From positions 99,231,001 to 99,295,000 of the forward strand of contig CM032228.1 of NCBI GenBank assembly GCA_019009955.1: a stretch of 64,000 nt of DNA. Direction: 5' to 3'. The notes under the pieces are model-generated. The model was not told where the DNA came from and ran no database searches. It worked only from the letters and a program-made list of their open reading frames with translations. Source of the DNA: Riptortus pedestris (Eukaryota; Arthropoda; Insecta; Hemiptera; Alydidae). Position 1 is the first letter of the stretch, and every line of letters starts with the position of its first letter. This document shows, one piece after another, positions 22,981 through 35,188 of the stretch. A program made the position numbers and the translations under genes.

Positions 22981-24062
22981 CTATTAAAAATTTAGTACTT
23001 CATTAGTTATGCAGATAATTTTTATATACTTATTTCAAATAACTGTTAGCTTTACTATATCATTGGAAATTCAATTTAATCGTATATCAATATATTGTGT
23101 AAATTCTGCATACAGAGTAATTACTTTGCTTTCTCTTTTCATTTTATTATTATCTAGAAAATATCGTTATCATTTTAGTGGCATCATGAAATTTATTGAT
23201 GTTTTCGGGTTTAAAGTATTCGTCACTTTTGTGATTTAGCATCTACTCTTTTTACTGGTACTTTTATGCCTGGTGCTCTCCGTGGATTACAACTTTTATG
23301 GTTTGGTTCGTCGGAAGAACTGTTTTCCTTTCAGTGGTCGTAAAAAATTCAGAGTTCGCTATAGCGAGAGCTTTGTGGCTTCAGATTTGCCCCTGATACC
23401 GTAGAATATTCACCCAAGAGCTACTACATATCATATTGCCTGAGATAAGATAAAGATAAAGATTTTTGATTTATTAAAAAAATCGTTATCAAAGGTATAA
23501 TAGGCAGAGATCAACAAAGGTCAGCAATTTTATTTCCAGCCAGTGCTTATCAAAATAAATGTCATTCGTAAAACTGTCACTCGTCAAAAAGAGTTCCAAG
23601 ATAATATGGATGACAGATAGAATTTTCTTAAGATTAATTTGGTTTTGCAACTTCATCAGTCCACAATAAATCATTAAATTCCGCAGCCTGCTGAGGTAAA
23701 TACAGGTATGATAGATTTTTATAGATGGATGTAGATATTAACCACAAAAAAATCATCTTGATGAAGATTCTTCGGTTGGAAAATGTATAATTCATCAGTG
23801 AATCGTGTAAATCATCTGAAGATATTGTAAAAAATCATTGGGTCATATAGTGCATAAACCATTTTTAACGGTACAAAAACTTGAGATAAACTTTCTGAAG
23901 ACATTATATTTAACTGTTAGGTAATCCATCAAAAGACGTAGAATAAATTATTCCTCATAGAAATGACCATAACTTCGAAAGACTTTTTCGTAAAATGTGT
24001 TAGTAAGCTATTAAGACCTAAAAAAAATGAACTAATGGAGAACATATAATGGAATGCAAAAT
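22981..24062. other. Unassigned AT-rich DNA
   Basis: Frames of 61-76 codons are hydrophobic but AT-driven and lack any motif. Not called. Confidence 0.45.
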
Positions 24063-24545
24063 GTCGGTCACGCAGGGGCTGCGATAACTAAGCGAATTCC
24101 CACTTGCGTCCCATATTTGCATTCATCTCAAAACATTAAATTTCAAAGAGGACAATATTTGGTATTTAAGTTTCAAATAATATGTTCATCATAATATAAC
24201 AGCTTAATGTTAATATGGCATGAGTAGAAGTGCGGGTTTACTGATTCCCGAAAACTAAAAAAGTTAAATATCTCGGTTAATAATAATAATAATCAAGATA
24301 GTGAATAAACGTACTTAAGAACATTTATAGAACATTAATTTTGCAATAAGATTGGTTCTATACAATTTGCCTATCCGACACATAAAAACGGAATTGAGAA
24401 TTTTCGAAATTTAACCCCTCTAACCCCCCCCTCCCACTAGTTGGATTTCAGCTATAAATGAGCTTGATTTTTGGATTTACGAAAAACGTTTAAATGTTGA
24501 GTTTGGTAACGCACAAACAAAAATTGCGACCGCTAGAGCATCAAC

Positions 24546-24610
<65 letters not shown>

Positions 24611-24743
24611 CACTCACACATACACACAGTTTTGAATGAACCTCCTTTTCGTAATCTCCTGGGTAGGATCAATGGACATTTGATGAAATTTTAAGAATGA
24701 GTACAACCTCAATAACAGATTTCCCTAAAGGGTAGACTGCTAA
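24063..24743 (+). mobile_element. HINE-like family copy K, complete with shortened head
   Basis: The head reads GTCGGTCACGCAGGGGCTGC, then a decayed subterminal motif (AAGCGAATTCCC). It passes straight into the TTTGGTATTTAAGTTTCAAA block, so most of the head module is deleted. Core, C run (about 24424), GCGACCGCTAGAGCATCAAC, (TA)n at 24550-24600 and a CA-rich lead-out follow. The tail ends ACTGCTAA at 24736-24743, with a damaged palindrome. Confidence 0.8.
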
Positions 24744-25254
24744 AGTGTACTATCTCTTAAATGGAATTTTAACAAAATTAATTAAAAGAGAACAATTTTG
24801 CAGAACTCTGGTGTTAAATGTTAAATTTCTTATTTCTGATGAATAAAACATGAAAGAAAGTTCCAAAATATAAATATAAGTTTTTTCCACAAAAATATCA
24901 ATTTCCGTTGTAAGAAAGTTTTCAAGAATATCTATATATCTATCGGCATTTACTAGAACGAAAAGAGATTCCGTGACGTTACGATCATTTGGCCAATTAA
25001 AGATAACCCTCCAATTTTAGTTGGAATACTTGGCGAAAACCTAACCTTACTGGAATTTACTAATGAATAGGACGGTGAATTTAATTATATTTCTTTCACT
25101 TTCTAAAGCACTAAAGAGTATAATTCCAAGTTTTAATTACTAAATTGTATGCACACATTTTATAGTTGAATTTTGTAATAATATCAAAGCATATTTTAAA
25201 ATATAAAAGAAATTTTATTTTCACGAATTTAATGACTTTGCCTATCAAAGTGTT

Positions 25255-25255
<1 letters not shown>
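24744..25255. other. Unassigned AT-rich DNA
   Basis: No supported feature. Confidence 0.5.
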
Positions 25256-25302
<47 letters not shown>

Positions 25303-25405
25303 CCTTTTGTATGATTACTTTAAATCTAAAAACTCTAAAACTTAAATCTATCTAAAACTTCACGCGGGAAATCTGCTTAGTTTACGCAGCCCCTGCGGGA
25401 TGTAC
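25256..25405 (-). mobile_element. Solo HINE-like head with adjoining (TA)n tract
   Basis: The (TA)n tract at 25256-25301 is followed by a head end at 25350-25405. On the minus strand this reads GTACATCCCGCAGGGGCTGC, then CTAAGCAGATTTCCC. The core and tail are absent, so it may be a deletion product that joined the microsatellite to the head. Confidence 0.6.
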
Positions 25406-26295
25406 TTTGTTTTTATTATATTATCGTTGTATTTGATTTGCCACTCAAATGATATTACACTCTACTGTAATAAATGTTATTTTTTTTAATTACATCATTT
25501 TAGCAACCACATTGCTACACAACAAACACATTGCGTCACATTTAACAAAGCATTGCACATTGACGAAATATATGCATCTAATCCATTTTTCCTCTGTTAA
25601 AATATTTTATTTATTTGTTTCAAACTTCGTTCCATTTGTATGATTCTGTATAAATTGGTTTTGAGCCTAGCTGATCTAAGGGTAACGGCAAATAATTAAT
25701 AAGAATTGTAATTGTTAATAAACTCATTTTTCTACTAAATTAATAGTTTATCTTTGTCGATGGCCATATTCCTCACTGAAACTGTATGTTATGTATTATT
25801 TTGATTGTTCAAATGTAGCTTGTTTGTGAGGAAAAAAAGGAAACGAAGAAATTGAAAGTAGACGAAAATGAAGAACAACGAAGGAGAGTGGGAAAGAGGA
25901 AGTGAGATTTGGAAGGGAGTAAGCCGACTTTCATTAAGAATGAGGCAGATATTCCAAGAGAGGGGAAAATGAGGGAAAAAAGAGGTCGTGGTGTTAGTGG
26001 TCTTCTTAATACTTAAAAGTTTTGTAATTAATACACAACTCTTTTCTTTTTACTTCTGCTCCCTTAAGCAAAATATGACACCAAAATATACTAGCTTTCT
26101 GCCTGGCTTAGTTTGTAAAATTGAAATATTATTGACCTTTTAAGTAATTATTAAAGTAATTAAATTATGTTGTTTTAAAAGGAGTTTGGACATTTTAGGC
26201 GATCGTAAATTACAGAGCAGTAACATGGGAATCAGAGTTTTATATGTGAACTCAATCAAGTTAAACTCACAACACTATGCACAAAAAAAGCATTA
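25406..26295. other. Unassigned DNA, purine-rich in part
   Basis: A purine-rich block at about 25828-25990 (GAAGAAAGG-like) has no open frame of note. No gene seen. Confidence 0.5.
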
Positions 26296-26299
26296 AACA

Positions 26300-26585
26300 T
26301 ATATGTAGGATGAAAAAATTGTTGGCTACGCTTCCACTATAATAATTTATTAAAACGGCAGAGCGCTTTCGATGCTGTGCATCATCGTCAGTGTCCGAAG
26401 GTTTTCGATGTTGACATGCCAGCTCTTGGACCTGGACGGCTCTTGAACCTGGGCGTTCAGGAGCCGTCAGGTCAATATCGAAAACCTTCGGGCACTGACG
26501 ATGATGCACTGCATCGAAAGCGCTCTCTCGTTTTAATAAATTGTTATAGTGGAAGCGTAGCCAATTTTTTCATCCTACATACATT
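26300..26585. repeat. Large fold-back inverted repeat, arms about 115 bp
   Basis: The left arm starts TGTAGGATGAAAAAATTG (about 26303) and contains GGCTACGCTTCCACTATAAT, CGCTTTCGATGC and CCGAAGGTTTTCGATGTTGA. The right arm is its near-exact reverse complement and ends CAATTTTTTCATCCTACA (about 26580). The unique centre (about 26415-26470) contains diverged short inverted pieces such as GGACGGCTCTTGAACC. Each arm also contains CACTGACGATGATGC followed by ATCGAAAGCG. Class uncertain: an inverted dimer of an element end or a fold-back transposon. Confidence 0.85.
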
Positions 26586-26589
26586 AGAA

Positions 26590-26903
26590 GTCACTTCCAT
26601 CTGCCAGATTACCAACTCAGAAATTAAAAATATAATTTAAAACAATCCTAATTTATCAAATTTCCTTGACCGGTAACTCCATAGAAGGTTAGTGATATTA
26701 CTTTAGGGGCCTAGTTTAACTTGAACGGGATAACAATTATTTAGTAATAAGATGGAGAGATAGTTGATTTGGTGGTAGACAAATGGTAAAACGGAAGAGA
26801 ATCTGGAAACCATTAAATTCATCCAATTAGGCAATGAATTACTTTTTCGTGTAAATACACACATACACACACGTCTGTGCGCGAAAAGGTTTATATTTAA
26901 AAA
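26590..26903. other. Unassigned DNA
   Basis: No feature recognised. Confidence 0.5.
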
Positions 26904-27210
26904 GCCCGCCAAGCAGGGGCTGCGTAAACTAAGCAGATTTCCCGCGTGAAGTTTAACAATAGATAAATCTACATACCGGTAACACAACACCACCGTTAAT
27001 ATTAAGTGAATAAATACAAACGATAAGAAGAAACCTCCCGAAGGAAAACATCTGAAATGTAAACAAACAGTACTGCCAACTTTCTTCCGGAAAGAAAAAC
27101 AATGACTGTAATATATCAGAATATAACGTATTAATTTGATTGAAAACTATTTACTATATCTAGTACTGTAATTTATAATGAATCAGAATAATTTAAGGTG
27201 AATCTGCTAA
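26904..27210 (+). mobile_element. HINE-like family copy M, deletion derivative joining head to tail tip
   Basis: A head GCCCGCCAAGCAGGGGCTGC is followed by the intact subterminal CTAAGCAGATTTCCC and the long-head module (GATAAATCTACATACCGGTA, TAATATTAAGTGAATAAATA, CTGAAATGTAAACAAACAG). The sequence then jumps from AATGAATCAGAATAATTTAA directly to GGTGAATCTGCTAA, so the core, microsatellite and most of the tail are gone. At 307 bp it is the smallest unit with both ends. Confidence 0.8.
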
Positions 27211-27277
27211 AACCTGAACGAATAACGTATGTCATATCACGTTCAATTATGTAAATGCAATTTATTAATATGATATC

Positions 27278-27328
<51 letters not shown>

Positions 27329-28380
27329 ATTTATGGAAATTGAGCTTAAAATACTTACCAATATCTTTGGCACAACCCCAACCAAACCATAAGAAAAAAA
27401 TCAACATGATTTTTCAAAGTAAATTTTACTTTAAGCAATTAACAGAATTCATTTTTTTTTCTGAATTAATTAAACCTTACTCATGATAATGTGCGTAAAG
27501 CATAACATTGAATATGTATCTTCATTAAAAAAATATATAATCAATTCTATGCCAAAACTGTCATGTTCAACTAATGTTGCTCTACTTGTCGACCGTATGT
27601 CCAGTTCCAATTTTTAGAATAATATCATTCATTATTGATAGTATAATGCTATTGAAATTTTTTGAGCCATATTTAAGTGATTAAGCACTAACTACTGCCT
27701 GAATGACAAAGTTCACACCTGGACACTTTGTTGGGACATTTAAAACAGGAGCATCTATAACTAGGTCATATTATCTCTTCTTGTTCTGGAGAAGTAAAGT
27801 CGTAATGGCTAATTGCAGATTATTTTAAAGGTAAAATTGCAGAACTAATGCTAAACGGAAATTTAAATTTACCATGTAGTTTATGGAATTGCAAGTTTGT
27901 AAATAGGTAGCAGAAAAACAAGAATTCTATTTACGGCTTCCCTAGAATTATATATATTCTTAAAATAAATTAGGCGGAATACCAGTGGTTATTTATCTCC
28001 TATTCAATTCGTCTTTAGGAATACTTTCTAGAAAGTGTTTTAAATAATGTTCATTGAATAATGAATGGTAAATAGATTAGAGAAAAATATTGTAAAAATA
28101 ATGCAAACTTTAGAGAGATAATGACAAAATCCAGGGGGTAGCGATCTAGAAAACCCTGATCAAAGGAACAAAGAATCAAGAGACAAAAGCTAGATTGCAA
28201 GGTAACAGTTGCAAAGAACGATACTACAGAAAACATAAAAGAAGACTGTATATTGGACTGTGTTTAATCCACGTATGAGAGGTATAAAGAAAAATGATTT
28301 AAGACAAAATGCTACAGGAAGTATACATCAGCTAGGTGAACTACTTGAAAAAATTGTTCAGTTAAGTCAATGTTATTGCC
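27211..28380. other. Unassigned DNA with a (TA)n tract
   Basis: (TA)n at about 27281-27323. Otherwise AT-rich with no supported feature. Confidence 0.5.
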
Positions 28381-28806
28381 TTAATTATGGTAGTAGATTA
28401 TAATGTTTTCTGTGTTGTTTTTCTCAAGTGCATCTCTTATGTTGGTATTGGATATGTTGTGCTTCAGTCCTTTTTCAAATAATTTACTCTCGTTTTCCTT
28501 GAACAAAGTATTTGTGAGGGTAACTACTCTATTGCGAAAATGTGAAAGTTTAGTGGGTTTTTTCGAACTGTTTGTCTGTATGTTAGTAAGTATTTCAATA
28601 TTTTTGTGCATTGTATCGTAATTGGTTGTCATAATCCATTGTACATTCTCACCTAAGTAAATCCAATACGGTTGGAAGTAGTGGTATAGGTTCATGTGAG
28701 TAACTACGTTACTTACTTGTAGGTGTAGAATTAAGGACTTACACTCGCATCTCTGGTCATGTTTTAAGTACTGCAATTTTATGAAGCATCTAACAATCAT
28801 TTTCAA
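28381..28806 (-). pseudogene. Possible Penelope-like element fragment (N-terminal to RT)
   Basis: A 141-codon minus-strand frame. Its second half reads LSHFRNRVVTLTNTLFKENE followed by SKLFEKGLKHNI. This resembles the block upstream of the reverse transcriptase in Penelope-like elements, where 'V.NLS...LT..E..LL.KGL.F' is common. The first half shows no motif. I see no RT motif downstream on the same strand, so the element would be truncated. The length and composition also allow a chance frame. Confidence 0.4.
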
Positions 28807-29985
28807 GTATGGTATCCAGGTTTATTTTTGGCTCAAAGAGACGCCGGGATATCTGTATTCGTTGATATAACGTAAAGAGGTATTTTCCAGAGTTATTTCA
28901 GGGCTTGAGAATCATTTCCTTCTTTTACAGAAATGGACGTATCTGGTTTTCTCTCGTGAAAAAGTAAAGCCTAACTTCAAAGGAAGTAGTTTAGTGTATT
29001 CTGGAGTTACAGTTGAATGTATTATAGGCTATTGCTTATCATGTAAATGATAAAAAACATTGGCGTTTAGCAAAAACCTTACTCCAAGACGGACGGCTAC
29101 TATTAGGCTATTTAATGCCTCTATAAATACGATAACACATAATACACAAGTTAAGCCTTGAAAGATGCCGACTTCCAGGGTCATTATATCAGAAATCATA
29201 TTTTAAACTTTGACTTGGAATTTTCATTTAAAAAGTTGTTTAAAATATGTAGAATTCGTCCTATTAAACCCCATGCAATTGGTTGGATGATTACTTTATG
29301 CCTCTACATGCTATTTTAAGTTATTTGAATAACAAAGTCAACAGCAACTAAATGTTCATTTTTCAGAAAAGTTCATCATACTTCATAAAAAATTGTTTCG
29401 AAAAACTTTAAAATTCTGAAACTAATACTCTTACTTTTATAAGAATACTGTGTTAAATAAAAATACGCTACGACTTCTCCATATTTTGAAATTGAAATCA
29501 CTCATTATATTGGTTCTTCAATGATAAAATTAGTATCGCTGTGTAGAATTAATTTCATTTTTTTTAATATTAATTTTAATTTGTTTCATTTTTCAAAAAC
29601 CTAATGCACATTTTGAAAATATCAATTCTGAATGGTCAATGTCTAGCTAGCCGATTGAAAATATTAATGTGTTTTTCCAAAACATACACTCAACAAAAAT
29701 TGTTTGTCCCATTATTTTAAAGTGACTTTATTCTAAACTATCATTCAGTCAGCATTAACCGTTAAATTGCTTACCTCAATAAAAGGAAAACCAGTTCTAA
29801 TGTTTAATGTATTGGACTCGCAATGACTATGTTTTTCAAAATCAAACTTTATTTTATGTTTATGAAATATAATTGACAATGAAAAAAGTTTTTCATAATA
29901 CACACATTCTTGCTAAATGCACCCGTATTCTTCATTGTTGGTATATGTCCACGATCTCTGAAAACTGGGACATTTTTCCAGGAGT
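28807..29985. other. Unassigned AT-rich DNA
   Basis: No supported gene or repeat. Confidence 0.5.

Positions 29986-29988
<3 letters not shown>

Positions 29989-30041
<53 letters not shown>
29989..30041. repeat. (TA)n microsatellite
   Basis: Pure TA tract followed by ACATTTACATTTACATATATAG. No family sequence alongside. Confidence 0.9.
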
Positions 30042-30045
<4 letters not shown>

Positions 30046-31135
30046 TTACATTTACATATATAGAACACGTATATACATAATATGTATATACATTATATTT
30101 TATGCACCGACAATAACGTAATTCCTAATTTCGTCACTTGAATCTTCTGTCCGTTGAGACCACGTACGCTGAAACAAAAATAGTAGGTAACGAATGAGGA
30201 CAAGGAAGCCGTTAGTAACTGAAAGCATTGAAAATGTTGGAGTTAGCTGAGTAGCTAAAGGGGGAAAATCGTTTGAAGCAATAACAAGAAACTTTCTTAG
30301 GTTTTTTTTTCATTCTATTTTTTCTTCTTTTTTTTCATAAGAAAGGGAACGGGAGAGAGGCCTTTAGGGCAGTATCAACCAAACCCTTTGGTTCATTTCC
30401 CCTTTTCACTCTCCGATAAAGTGATTGGTTTTCACTCCACCTAAAATCAATAAACAAGACTCACATTCAGCACCACATTCATACACAAAAGGAAAGTTTG
30501 TTTTTGAGGTATTCGTTTAACTCGTCTAGGACCTGATAAGTAATTACATATTTCCTCTCACTTGAGTTGAGCTGTTAAGAAGAACTAAAATTGACGAAAG
30601 AGAGGTAATATGTTTTAGTTCGTAAATATTTATTATCAATAAATATTCCATCTTTATCAATAAAAATATTTTACTAATTTGAAGTACTGTAAATAAGTAC
30701 TTGTTTCTTGGTTGAAATTGTGTGATTTGTCTATATTTCTCGGTTGTCTTTGAAAGGACCTGGGCTTTTTTCTCTAACATTCTTGATCATTCCTAGTGGT
30801 TCTCAGCTAGGCTTCTCCAATTAAGAATATTAAGCGCTCCTCTGGGCATTTACTCTTTTTAGCCTGGGAGTTTTCTTACCTTTTATCCCAACTAACCTCA
30901 AAGATATCTGATGAGCCTAGAGACAGGTGTTCCCAGGAACTACATTACTTCTAGCAATATCAAACGAACTATAATGTTCTAAGCCTGTCGGAAGTGGATA
31001 AAAAGGCGGTGCATTCTAACATGATGCTCATATTCCCTGACCCCAGCCAATGGCAAAAATATTTTCTATAGCCTAGCGTATTGGAACAAAACCGCTTTGG
31101 CGCTCTTCTTCATACCCCTCCACCAATCTAAAAAA
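30042..31135. other. Unassigned DNA
   Basis: A 78-codon minus-strand frame (30544-30780) has no recognisable motif. No gene called. Confidence 0.45.
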
Positions 31136-32059
31136 GTCCGTCACGCAAGGGCTGCGTAAACTAAGCAGATTTCCCTCGTGAAGATTAATAACTCAATAAA
31201 CCTACATACTGCCGTTAACATTAAGTGAATAAATACAAACGACAATAAGAAACATTTCCCCTTTCGGCGGGAAGCGTCTCAAATGTAAACAATTAGGTCT
31301 GCCAACGGCTCAAAGGGAAGAAAAAAAAATAACTGAAACATATCAGAATAAAACATATTCATTTTATGGAAAACTATACCTGTAATTTATAATGAATCAG
31401 AATAATTTTTATCTCCATCAATCGAACTTTAGTAGTCGAAGAATTTAAGAGGGGGAGGGGGGGGGTTACAAGAAGATATTCGCATCTATCTCGTATATTA
31501 AAGGCCTCTGGGAAACAATATTTGGTATTTAAGCTTCGAATAATGTGTTTTATTATATAACAGAGTATTGTTTATGTAACACGAGTAGAAGTTGGGGTTT
31601 ACTGATTGCTGAAAACAGAAAAATGCACATATCTCGGTTAATATTCAAGATAGAGAATAAATTTATATAACAATATTTATAGTACACGTAATTTTCAATA
31701 AGATGTATTCTATACAATTGTTCGATCCGACGTACAGTAACGGAGATATTACGAATTTTCGAAAATCCCCTTTAATCTCCCCCCCCCCCACTGGCCCGAT
31801 TTTAGCCATTAACGAACTAGATCTTTACTTTTACATAGAACGTTTAAATATCAAGTTTGGTGACGATCAAGCAAAAATTGCAACCACTAGAGCGTTAACA
31901 GCCAAAAAAAATATATATATATATAATTTTGAACGGACCTCATTTTCGTCATCTCCTGGGTAGGATCGATGAAGATTTGTAGAAATAGTTCAAATTGCTC
32001 GAAAATCGCGTCATGAGTACGACCTCAATAGCTGATTTCCCTTAAGGGAAATCTACTAA
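31136..32059 (+). mobile_element. HINE-like family copy N, complete long-head type (reference copy)
   Basis: Head GTCCGTCACGCAAGGGCTGC, then CTAAGCAGATTTCCC at 31162-31176. The long-head module contains AACATTAAGTGAATAAATAC, GCGGGAAGCGTCTCAAATGT and ATTTATAATGAATCAG. Then come a G run near 31460, the TTGGTATTTAAGCTTCGAAT block and the core with a C run near 31782. After GCAACCACTAGAGCGTTAAC there is only a short TA tract at 31912-31925. The tail GCTGATTTCCCTTAAGGGAA plus ATCTACTAA ends at 32059. Length 924 bp. No target duplication: AAAAA precedes the element and CATATAG follows. Contains no coding frame of note. Confidence 0.87.
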
Positions 32060-32649
32060 CATATAGCCACAAAAGCTGTGGAGAGAAACGCACTGCCTTA
32101 ATAATTTCCACGCTTTAATTTATTAGCTTTTTTTATGAATGGCCACTACATTGTAAGCAGACATTTTTTCATTTTTCTATTTAATCCAAGTTACTTAATA
32201 AATCCCATCCAAAAGAGTGTCTCCTGCATATGAATGTAGTCAGGGAGGATTATCATCGTACCCAAGAGATATATTATTTTTATGAGACTAGATTATTTCT
32301 TCGCAATCATCGTTATTACGTTGACTAGAATGAGCACACGACGTCCGGCTGGTCGAGGCTATGTTCCTTAGAAATAATGTCACCCGTCACCTAATTCACT
32401 TAATGTTCACACTCCACTAGGTTCAAAAAAGAAACATGCATATTTGCACTTTAAAATAGGTACATTGAGAACGGACCCAACATCTTTAGTATTGTCTCCT
32501 CGAGGACAACTATATTCATACTGTTCTATTAAATACTATATTATTAATTATGGAGCTAATTAGTCCAATGGCCAAGTAAACAATGGAAATTGGACCAACT
32601 GATTAAATTTTGAGTATTTTATCTCATAGTGGTCACCTTAAGGGCAAAA
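32060..32649. other. Unassigned DNA
   Basis: Spacer between copies N and O, which point the same way. No feature recognised. Confidence 0.5.
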
Positions 32650-33383
32650 GTCCGTCACGCAGGGGCTGCGTAAACTAAGCAGATTTCCCACGGGAAGGTT
32701 TATAACAGATAAATCTACATACTGGTAACACCACCGTGAATGTTAAGGGAATAAATACAAACGGTAATAAGAAATCATTCAGTCAATTAACAAATTAATA
32801 ATATATTATTAAACGAAAAGCGTGAAAATTGTAAACAAACAAGGCAGCCAAGTTCACAGCGCTGAATAAATAGTTATTCATAGTTATTAATGAAATATGT
32901 CTGAATAAAAGATATTATTTTTATTGGAAACTATTAACTATAGCTAGTGGAGTAATAACATAAGAAGGGGGGGGGCGACAGAACGTATTTGTTTGTAGTC
33001 GTATAATAAAGCTTTGTTAAATTAAACCATTCCAATGAAGTGGTTCATGATATAACAGCTTATTATTAATATGACACTAGTAGGAGTGGGGGTTTACTGA
33101 AAGTGTAAAACTATAAAATCCAAATATTGCGGTTAGCACTCATTATAAGGAAAATATGAATACAAAAATATTTATAGCTAATTTAATCTTCAATAAGATT
33201 GTTTCTATACAATTTTTCGATCCGACGTTTATTACAGAGATATTTCGAATTTCATCCCCTTTAAACCTCCTCTCTCCTTGGTCTGAACCGTTAACGAACT
33301 TGATCTTTCTCTTTACATGAAACAAATAAATATCGAGTTTGGTAGCGATCAAACAATAATTACGACCACTAGAGCGGTAACAG

Positions 33384-33436
<53 letters not shown>

Positions 33437-33510
33437 AAGAGACCTCATTTTTGTCATCTTATAGGTAGTATCGATGGGGACGGAGGCCCCCCTTAAGGGA
33501 AATCTGCTAA
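32650..33510 (+). mobile_element. HINE-like family copy O, complete long-head type
   Basis: Head GTCCGTCACGCAGGGGCTGC, with 6-bp hairpin ACGCAG/CTGCGT and subterminal CTAAGCAGATTTCCC. The head module differs in part from copy N after position 32770. The core carries TGAAGTGGTTCATGATATAA as in copy C. (TA)n at 33388-33433. The tail is shortened (CCTTAAGGGAAATCTGCTAA, ending 33510), since the left half of the palindrome is replaced by GGAGGCCC. Length 861 bp. AAAA precedes and AATTATT follows. Confidence 0.85.
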
Positions 33511-34759
33511 AATTATTAGGAGATATTAGATATGTATCAAGTGATAACGTTGGGCAAATATTTCATTCTGGATTGCTGATTGTTGAACAACTAGATTCTA
33601 GGTGAAGTTTCCCATTTAAAATCTAATCTGACAATCAAACTCTTAGGAAATAACTACATACTAACGCCTAACTGAATTTTTCATTGGACTATCATATCTC
33701 ACCCGTTAGTGTTCATTTTTGATTATGGATGAATAAAAGATTATGTAATATGCAGAAAAGGGACACGTAGTAGATCATGGTTATAACAAGGAGGACAGCT
33801 AGCAAAATAAATTTCAGGAAACATTTATAACAATAAGCCATATAATATAATAAGGCAAGGAAACAATATGACAGGAATTTAAACCATTTGGAATGTTTAA
33901 AACAAATTGACAGTATTTTAATTAGTCAATGGCTTTATAAAGATTTGAAGATGAATGCGAGACAGATTCGTTTGATATTTAAATATTTTCAATCATTTTA
34001 TTTCCATTCTTTTTTTTTATCTTAGTCTTCTATATATGAAGTGTTTTTTTTTTTGTTTTCATTTCAAATTAATTTATGTTATATTTATTCTGTATATAGC
34101 TCCCATACACTTCCAATTTCGTTTATTTTTCAATCTGATCATTATTAGTGGTAATATTGTGTAGAGTATTTCTTGCTTAATTCCTCATTTAAACTCGAAA
34201 TGTTGAATAGTATAAGCAATTGTCCTATAAGATTGACCCGAGGAAACTTCTAGTGTAAGTTAAGTGTTGAAAGCATTATCCCAAGGCGGCTCGTTCAGAA
34301 TGTTAACTTCCTAGGTTTTGACTCGGGGTGGCTACATCCTGGGAAGTAAAATATTTATTTTTAACTTAATTGATACAGTTAATAAAAATTCTGTTTAGGA
34401 AAAAGGACCCTGGTCTCACTTTTATGTTGCATATAAAGTTAGATATAATTATTTTATAGGATATCACGGTACCACACAGACGAGACAATTATAGTAAAGC
34501 TGGAAACGCAAAGAGGGGGCACTATTCCTTAGCTGACGGCTGGCAGGGGGTGGTTTCTGGTCCAGTGAAGTCAAGAAGTAAGGGTTTTTTTACACTAGAA
34601 AAAATAAAGTAGAATGCAACTGAGATCCTATAAGGGTAAATGACAGAAGATTAAAGAAGCACAAAATTATCCATTTTCTTGGGTGTGCCTCTCGATTCAG
34701 GAGCAAAGATCTTTCCTCATTTCCACATATAGCCGAGTTTTCTTAAGAAAACTATTTTT
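33511..34759. other. Unassigned AT-rich DNA
   Basis: No supported gene or repeat. T-rich runs near 34010 and 34048. Confidence 0.5.
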
Positions 34760-35186
34760 TTATATGACAAAAGCCAATATAACAAAAGTTACTCTAAATA
34801 ACTAAATAAACAACGTTTGTCATGTGCATATTTGCCGAAAAATCAATAGGAAACGAAATATCGCTATTTTTAATTTCAGGGCCCCTTTACAACCCCCATT
34901 TCAGCTCGTCCCTAGAAATGTTGGTACAGCTTACTACCATGGCGGAGCTAGTGCTAATGCACATACAGAGTTTTGTTTATTTCGGTTGAGTCTTTTGTGC
35001 CAAATAAAATTGTTGACTCCCGCTATAGTGTTTAGCGTATAACTCATTTATACTTCGGTATACAACAAAAGTGCATATAACATTCGTAACTCTAAATAAC
35101 CAACTAAACATCTTTTGTGAAGTGCATATTTACCGAAAAACCAATAGAAAATGCAATATCGCTATTTTTAATTTCAGGTCCTCCCT
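34760..35186 (+). repeat. W repeat, two tandem units
   Basis: Two direct units of about 300 bp. Each has ACTCTAAATAAC, then a GTGCATATTT(G/A)CCGAAAAA block, ATATCGCTATTTTTAATTTC and a pyrimidine-rich CCCC stretch. The second unit is cut at 35186 by a HINE-like tail fragment. The same unit recurs at 60985, 61943 and 62742. Class unknown (see the entry at 61943). Confidence 0.75.
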
Positions 35187-35188
35187 CT

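Noticed and set aside
29873..30121. A frame of 82 codons containing a long Ile-Tyr repeat
   Set aside because: The repeat is the (TA)n tract read as codons. Similar frames at 16753, 33143, 39528, 55580 and 61794 are rejected for the same reason.
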